This document shows, in pieces, positions 8,926 through 12,878 of a DNA stretch of 12,878 nucleotides (positions are counted from its first letter, which is position 1; every line of letters starts with the position of its first letter). The stretch is taken from positions 1 through 12,878 of the forward strand of contig JALQSY010000035.1 in NCBI GenBank assembly GCA_023264215.1, written 5' to 3'. This DNA comes from Candidatus Nanopelagicales bacterium (GTDB taxonomy: Bacteria > Actinomycetota > Actinomycetes > S36-B12). The notes beneath the pieces were generated by a model. It was not told the DNA's origin. It made no database searches and saw nothing but the letters and a program-made list of their open reading frames with translations. The position numbers were made by a program, and so were the translations under genes.

Positions 8926-9822
8926 ATGTCACCCGCCCTCGCCCACGGCAGCGTGGTCTACCTCCATGGGGTGGGTGGGGCGCGTGAGTCGTGGTGGCAT
9001 CCGCTGCGCGAGGCGCTGGGCGGCATCACTGTCGACTACGTGGCTCCGGCGTACGACGATGTGCTGACCACCTCCGGATCGGTCCACGCCCGTCGCACCG
9101 CCCATCCGGTGATCCCCCCGAGCGACGAGGCCCGCCTGTCCTACCTCTCACGGCAGGCGCGACTGGTCAGCATGATCGACGCGGTCGGGGAGTCATCGAC
9201 GCTGCGCTGGCCGGCCCTGCTGCCCCATCCCTCCGACATCGCCGAGCGCCTGCCCCTCACGCACCTCATGCGCACGCCCGTCTTCGGCCTCGACCAGGTC
9301 GGGCGCTACCTCGATGACGAGTCCCGGCGGGCAGCTGTCCTGCACCGCGCGTCGGTGGCGCTCCGGCGCGCCCCGCGCCCTCGCGTCGTCGTCGCCCACT
9401 CGCTCGGCTCGATCGTCGCGTGGGACCTGCTCGCCGACCCGCGCGTGGAGATCGATCTGCTCATCACCCTCGGCAGCCCGCTCGCGCAGCCGGCCGTCGT
9501 CGTCGAGCCCCTCGCGTTTCCCTACGACCGTGTCGGCGCTTGGCTCAACGTCGTGCACCTGCTCGACCCCGTCCCCGCGGGACGCGGTCTTGGCGAGAGC
9601 TTCCCGGCCGCATGCGATGTCTTCCTGTCCCCGACGGCGGGCTGGGCGTCTCCGGCCAACGCGTTCTCCCGGATCACCGCGGCGGTCGCGGGCGCCGCCA
9701 CGGCGCACCTGGACTCGACGTACCTGATCTCGCCCACGGTCCACGCGGCGATCCGGGAGGCTATGCGCATGCCGCCGCCCGCACGATACGAAGCCCCTCC
9801 CGCCGATGCGGTGGCGTCGTGA
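8926..9822 (+). CDS. Alpha/beta hydrolase (lipase/esterase-like, substrate unknown)
   Basis: This 298-residue serine hydrolase has the alpha/beta fold. It opens with VVYLHGVGGARESWW (oxyanion region HGVGG at 14-18). The nucleophile elbow is AHSLGS with Ser159. Probable triad partners are Asp214 in HLLDPVPAG and His261 in AHLDSTYL. There is no signal peptide and no membrane segment, so it is probably cytosolic. It starts at ATG 8926, directly behind a leaderless-type -10 box; the longer frame from TTG 8746 adds 60 residues of poor composition. Its TGA overlaps the GTG start of the next gene (GTGA at 9819-9822), so the two are co-translated. Lipase, esterase or thioesterase activity is possible. 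The sequence does not decide, and no link to the ole operon is shown. Confidence 0.85.
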   Translation: MSPALAHGSVVYLHGVGGARESWWHPLREALGGITVDYVAPAYDDVLTTSGSVHARRTAHPVIPPSDEARLSYLSRQARLVSMIDAVGESSTLRWPALLPHPSDIAERLPLTHLMRTPVFGLDQVGRYLDDESRRAAVLHRASVALRRAPRPRVVVAHSLGSIVAWDLLADPRVEIDLLITLGSPLAQPAVVVEPLAFPYDRVGAWLNVVHLLDPVPAGRGLGESFPAACDVFLSPTAGWASPANAFSRITAAVAGAATAHLDSTYLISPTVHAAIREAMRMPPPARYEAPPADAVAS

Positions 9823-10844
9823 CCCCGTGGCGCGTCTACGCCGATCCGCCGCAGTCCGATCCCTCAATCACCGGCGCGCAGCGTCGCGCGCAGGCGCGCG
9901 CCCGACGCGATGATGTGGGCTTCGTCGATGCCCTTGACTCCGATGCCAGCGGCTACGTGGTGTGGATGTGCTCCGACTCGCTCGGTGCGGTCGACGGGCC
10001 CCGCGGTCCGATCGTCGACGCGCGCGAGGTGGACGACGCGCTTCCCGGTCCCTGGGAGGCGGACCTGCTGGCGCTCGCTCGCCGCCACGACCTCACCGGA
10101 CGTGCCGCCGAGGCCATGGCGGAGGGTTATCAGCAGGCGATTGGCACGATCGCCGCGGAGCCGCTCCACGCATCGCGCTCCGCGGCACTGAGGCAGTCCG
10201 GGCGACTGGCCAAGGGGATCGAGCCCGCCGCGGGAGCCTCCGCCGCTGGGGCGGTCGGTCGACTCGTGGCTCCCGGCACCCGTCTTCGCCGCGATCGGGT
10301 GAGCAAGCGCTGGGGGACCGAGGTGGCCGCCGCGCCCGATCTCGGCCCCGAGCTGGCGCAGTACCGCGAGAGCCTTCCCGAGCCCACCGCACGGCTCCTG
10401 TCGCAGTATCGCGTCGCCGATGCTCTGGAGGGTGCCACGGGCATGGTCCTCGTGCTCATGGCACGCGGGGACGACGGAGGCGATGTGCTGCTCGTGGAGG
10501 GCACTCCCGCTGCGCCATCCACGCGTGAGGACGACTACGGCGCGTGGCGCGACGGCTCGGACGTGCAGCGCGTGCTCCTGGCGCGAGAGATCGTCCCGCT
10601 CGTCGCGGCTGAGTTCGCGGGCTGGTCGACGAGCGCCGACGGTGCGACCGCCCGTGTGTGGTCTCGGGCGCGAGCCGCGAAGGCGCTACCGGATTGGGGC
10701 TCGCGTCGTTCCCGTGCACGCACCCTGGGTGCAGCTCTCGGCCTGCTCCATGCGGCGAGCGGGGATGCCGCCTCGCTCGCGGGCTACCTCGGCCACTCCG
10801 GCCGGTTCCCCGCGGCCGTCCGCCGGGTGATGGCGGGGGACTAG
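9819..10844 (+). CDS. Divergent DUF2252-family protein, probably non-catalytic
   Basis: This 341-residue protein starts at a GTG overlapping the hydrolase stop (GTGA). It matches DUF2252 in order: VDDALPGPWEADLLALARRH at 71-90 (family pattern NDFDExLPGPWEWDLKRLA), YRESLPEPTARLLSQYRVAD at 182-201 (family pattern YRxSLPxxRRxLLxRYxxxD), and a C-terminal HAASGDAASLAGYLGHSGRF at 311-330. As I recall the family, typical members have a GDxHxxNFG motif before the PGPWE block, an NDFDE acidic motif, and a VKEA lysine. Here these read CSDSLGAV, AREVDDA and LVEGTPA, so the His, Asn and Lys are gone. It is also shorter than the usual 400 or more residues, at both the N-terminus and the final YADQ segment. 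A structural or regulatory role, or decay, is inferred. It is convergent with the CPBP gene, sharing CTAG for both stops. Confidence 0.75.
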   Translation: MTPWRVYADPPQSDPSITGAQRRAQARARRDDVGFVDALDSDASGYVVWMCSDSLGAVDGPRGPIVDAREVDDALPGPWEADLLALARRHDLTGRAAEAMAEGYQQAIGTIAAEPLHASRSAALRQSGRLAKGIEPAAGASAAGAVGRLVAPGTRLRRDRVSKRWGTEVAAAPDLGPELAQYRESLPEPTARLLSQYRVADALEGATGMVLVLMARGDDGGDVLLVEGTPAAPSTREDDYGAWRDGSDVQRVLLAREIVPLVAAEFAGWSTSADGATARVWSRARAAKALPDWGSRRSRARTLGAALGLLHAASGDAASLAGYLGHSGRFPAAVRRVMAGD

Positions 10845-11737
10845 GAGCGTGAGAGGACGAACGCGTCCATACCCCAGGCGATCGTCAGGTGCGCGACGAC
10901 CCCCGCCAGGATCGAGCGCAGTCGCAAGGCGAGGTACCCCAGGATGAGCCCGCCGATGAGACTCGACGCGGCCTCGGGCAGCGGCTTGCCCAGGTGCAGC
11001 AGGCAGTAGGAGAAGGCCATCACGGGGACGGCGTGAATGCCGAGCACCGGTTGTCCGGCGAAGACGAGGAACCCGCGGAAGTAGAACTCCAGCGCGACGA
11101 ACGAAGCCCCGTACGCCGCCTCGAAGGCCACCAGCGACCACCCGTCGCCCTGGTAGAACGGATAGGTGTCGAGGAAGCGCTGGTCTGCTGATGCGAGCCA
11201 CACGATGGCGAGGGCGATCGGTGCGATGAGCACGATGAGGATCCCCTCGGTGCGGACGAACGACGCGGACAGGCCATAGCCGCGCACCGACTGGCCGAAT
11301 GACCGCGCGTAGACGACCGGCACCAGGACGTAGATCGCGATGGAGCTCCCTGCCCACCACAGCAGATTGGCGAGGTCGGCATCGAACGGCTTGCGCTGGG
11401 AGACGTACAGCAGGACGGCCGGCGTCGCCCACAGGGCCACGAGGTACGCGGTCGACGCCGCGCTCACCCTCGTCGCGGAGCGTCGCGACCGCACGAGCGC
11501 GATCCCGACCGCGACCGCAGCCGGCAGGGCGAAGATCGCTAGCCCGACGGGCAGGCTGTCCCGGCGCCACTGCTCGACCGGGGCGACCTCGTAGGCGAGC
11601 CACAGGCAGATGAGCGCCGCGGCCGACAGGCCGGCGGTGACCGCGGCGGCTCGCGTGTCGTAGGCGCGCCGCACCCACAGCGAGATGAAGCCTGCGGCAA
11701 GTGCCGCGAGGGCAATCACCTGCCAGGTCGCCAGCAC
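10841..11737 (-). CDS. CPBP-family intramembrane metalloprotease homologue
   Basis: This 298-residue, very hydrophobic protein has about eight to ten predicted membrane segments (for example around 4-21, 30-50, 62-81, 95-112, 125-143, 164-182, 238-250 and 258-272). The C-terminal half carries the CPBP (Rce1/Abi-like) signature in altered form. Motif 1 is ALEFYFRGFL, where Glu217 and Arg221 are kept but the first Glu of the usual EExxxR is Leu. Motif 2 is YCLLHLG with His248. Motif 3 is VAHLTIAW with His283 but no Asn four residues later. Both metal-binding His residues therefore remain. Bacterial CPBP proteins are linked to prenyl-protein-like processing, bacteriocin immunity and membrane-stress functions; no substrate can be named here. 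Translation starts at GTG 11737, six bases after a TAGGGT box and without a ribosome site. Confidence 0.82.
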   Translation of the reverse strand: MLATWQVIALAALAAGFISLWVRRAYDTRAAAVTAGLSAAALICLWLAYEVAPVEQWRRDSLPVGLAIFALPAAVAVGIALVRSRRSATRVSAASTAYLVALWATPAVLLYVSQRKPFDADLANLLWWAGSSIAIYVLVPVVYARSFGQSVRGYGLSASFVRTEGILIVLIAPIALAIVWLASADQRFLDTYPFYQGDGWSLVAFEAAYGASFVALEFYFRGFLVFAGQPVLGIHAVPVMAFSYCLLHLGKPLPEAASSLIGGLILGYLALRLRSILAGVVAHLTIAWGMDAFVLSRS

Positions 11738-11743
11738 CGGGTC

Positions 11744-11749
11744 ACCCTA
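11744..11749 (-). promoter_or_regulatory. Leaderless-type -10 box for the CPBP gene
   Basis: On the minus strand TAGGGT is followed by GACCCG and then the GTG start at 11737, again a TANNNT-N6-start layout. It supports the GTG as the true start and implies that the CPBP gene has its own promoter, separate from the CorA gene upstream. Confidence 0.5.
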
Positions 11750-11759
11750 TTCCGGTGCC

Positions 11760-11814
11760 TCGCGCGCTGAGGGATGCGTCGGTGATTCGCGCGCTGGCCG
11801 GTTCGTCGGCGTAT
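11760..11814. repeat. Two degenerate 27-28 bp direct repeats
   Basis: Two adjacent units each begin TCGCGCGCTG (11760-11769 and 11787-11796) and end with related GTCGGTGAT / GTCGGCGTAT. The middle of each unit differs. They abut the large palindrome at 11814-11885. Low-level similarity in GC-rich DNA could arise by chance. Confidence 0.4.
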
Positions 11815-11885
11815 CACGCGCGTCGTACAGGCGAATCAGGCTTTTCGCGCGAGAAATCCCTCGTTCGCCCGTACGGCGCGCGTGA
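11814..11885. repeat. 72-bp imperfect palindrome; possible terminator of the CorA gene
   Basis: Positions i and 23699-i pair across the whole element, giving two 33-base arms (11814-11846 and 11853-11885) around a 6-base centre. There are 27 Watson-Crick pairs, two G-T positions (11823/11876 and 11836/11863) and four mismatches (11829/11870, 11837/11862, 11841/11858, 11842/11857). The outer 15 bp differ from perfect pairing by one G-T. It begins 25 bases after the CorA-family stop and lies between two minus-strand genes. A terminator, or a small mobile palindromic element, are the two readings. Confidence 0.8.
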
Positions 11886-11910
11886 CCTGACGATCGCGGC
11901 GGATCGGCAT

Positions 11911-12878
11911 CTATTCGGCGACGGCGGGGTTCGCGGGTGGCCCATCCGCCGACGCGCCAGTGTTCGCGGGTGACCCATCCGCCGACGCGCCAGTGTTCGC
12001 GGGTGCCGCGGATGGTCCCGACAGCGGCGGGCCGGGTGGCGCGGCCGTCGCGCGGGGCGCTTGTGGGCGACTGCGCACGTGGAATCGGCGAGCGCGCTCA
12101 CGACCGATCTGGAAGCCCTTGCGCTGAAGCAGCCAGATGGACACCATGACGGCCACGATCGGCAGGAGCAGTCCGAGGAGCAGCCACGAGGCGGGGGACT
12201 CGGTGGAGTTGACGAGCCATTGGAAGTTCATGCCGAAGTAGCCGGTGATGAAGGTGATCGGCAGGAAGATGATCGAGACCAGCGTGAGCTGGTTGATCCG
12301 GTTGCCCTGCACCGTGCTCACCTGTCCCTGGTAGTCCTGGATGGCGCTTCGGACATCCGTGCCGGCGCTGTCGATGCGCTGCACGACATCGTTGACGCAC
12401 GCGGAGTAGGTCTGCAGGGCCTGTACTCCCTCGGCATCGACACCCGGCATCTCGCCGGTGCCGACGAGTGACTCGCTGACGTTCTCGGCGTATCCCGGGA
12501 TCGTCGTGGCGAGTGCCTCGATGGGTGAGCGCAACTGCTGCAGCTGGGTCAGTTGGCCGGGCTCCGTGGTGACGATGATCTGGCCGTCGAGGAGGGCGAT
12601 CTGCGTCTGCAGGCCCGTGAGCTGCCGATCGATGCTGTCCAGGATCAGTTGCATGACCACGCCGGGCACAGGTCCCGGGCTCGAGAAGAGCTTGGGCGCG
12701 CGCGGCTTCAACTCGTCGAGCGCGGTGGCAATGGCCTGGTCGGCTCCGAAGCGGATGGTGACGAAGCACCCGGCATTCCACGCGCAGTGGACGAGGACAG
12801 GCGGATCATTGGGATCGTCGGCGCACGCGAACGTGCTGCCGAGCATGTTGGAGCCGAACGACTGGAACATCCCGCCGG
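11911..12878 (-). CDS. CorA-family divalent metal transporter (N-terminus missing)
   Basis: This is the C-terminal part of a CorA-type channel for Mg2+ or other divalent cations in the cytoplasmic membrane. The frame is open to the right edge, so the start is outside the window; residues here are numbered from the Met at 12870. A mostly helical stalk (about 70-195) precedes TM1 (about 194-212), which ends in GYFGMNF with the selectivity motif GMN at 213-215. TM2 is about 228-248 (SWLLLGLLLPIVAVMVSIWLL). CorA proteins normally end soon after TM2 in a basic stretch. This one has the basic stretch (RKGFQIGRERARRFHVRSR) and then a Pro/Ala/Gly-rich tail to residue 319 holding two 11-residue repeats. 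Which ion is carried cannot be read from the sequence. Confidence 0.88.
   Translation of the reverse strand, partial: GGMFQSFGSNMLGSTFACADDPNDPPVLVHCAWNAGCFVTIRFGADQAIATALDELKPRAPKLFSSPGPVPGVVMQLILDSIDRQLTGLQTQIALLDGQIIVTTEPGQLTQLQQLRSPIEALATTIPGYAENVSESLVGTGEMPGVDAEGVQALQTYSACVNDVVQRIDSAGTDVRSAIQDYQGQVSTVQGNRINQLTLVSIIFLPITFITGYFGMNFQWLVNSTESPASWLLLGLLLPIVAVMVSIWLLQRKGFQIGRERARRFHVRSRPQAPRATAAPPGPPLSGPSAAPANTGASADGSPANTGASADGPPANPAVAE
11930..12005. repeat. 33-bp tandem repeat within the CorA C-terminal tail
   Basis: Units at 11930-11962 and 11963-11995 are identical except for one base (G at 11940, A at 11973). A third partial copy (TTCGCGGGTG) occupies 11996-12005. Because 33 is a multiple of three, the repeat keeps the frame and encodes ANTGASADGSP then ANTGASADGPP. 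The near identity points to recent duplication and probable copy-number variation between strains. Confidence 0.9.

Noticed and set aside
11930..12005. CRISPR-like array
   Set aside because: The repeats are directly adjacent without spacers and lie in frame inside a coding sequence.
11814..12101. Minus-strand 95-codon frame over the repeat region
   Set aside because: It runs out of frame with the CorA tail and is an Arg/His/Pro-rich shadow produced by the tandem repeat.

Overview
The window looks like chromosomal DNA from a high-GC Gram-positive bacterium (Actinomycetota). Support for this: GC-rich coding with strong G/C third positions, an MsiK-type sugar ATPase, a fused oleBC gene, a divergent DUF2252 protein, and several genes whose start codon sits directly behind a TANNNT box with no ribosome-binding site (leaderless style). 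All calls come from reading the sequence; no database search was possible.

Layout. (1) 1-3678 is a sugar-utilisation block. It has a lipoprotein substrate-binding protein (minus strand, cut by the window edge), a divergent MsiK/UgpC-type ABC ATPase, and a convergent GH13 alpha-glucosidase. Two LacI-family operator-like palindromes lie in the 241-bp divergent region. Together these suggest import of an alpha-glucoside and its hydrolysis in the cytosol, controlled by a repressor encoded outside the window. (2) 3757-8349 is an oleA-oleBC-oleD operon for head-to-head hydrocarbon synthesis: condensation of two acyl chains, ketone reduction, beta-lactone formation, then decarboxylation to a cis-olefin. 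The oleA frame is broken by one in-frame TGA at codon 256, while everything on both sides is intact and all catalytic residues can be found. (3) 8350-8925 has no convincing gene. It starts with a perfect 14-bp hairpin and then holds several short hairpins and an AT-richer patch. (4) 8926-10844 is a two-gene unit: an alpha/beta hydrolase whose stop overlaps the start of a divergent DUF2252-like protein that has lost the family's usual catalytic-looking residues. (5) 10841-11737 (minus) is a CPBP-type membrane protease homologue. (6) 11738-11910 is an intergenic region dominated by a 72-bp imperfect palindrome. (7) 11911-12878 (minus) is the C-terminal part of a CorA-family metal transporter with a long low-complexity tail built on a 33-bp tandem repeat.

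The most notable points are the nonsense codon in oleA, the 72-bp palindrome, the recurring TANNNT-N6-start arrangement, two convergent gene pairs that each share a CTAG as overlapping stop codons, and the apparent catalytic erosion of the DUF2252 protein. I did not see a wholly new multi-gene system.
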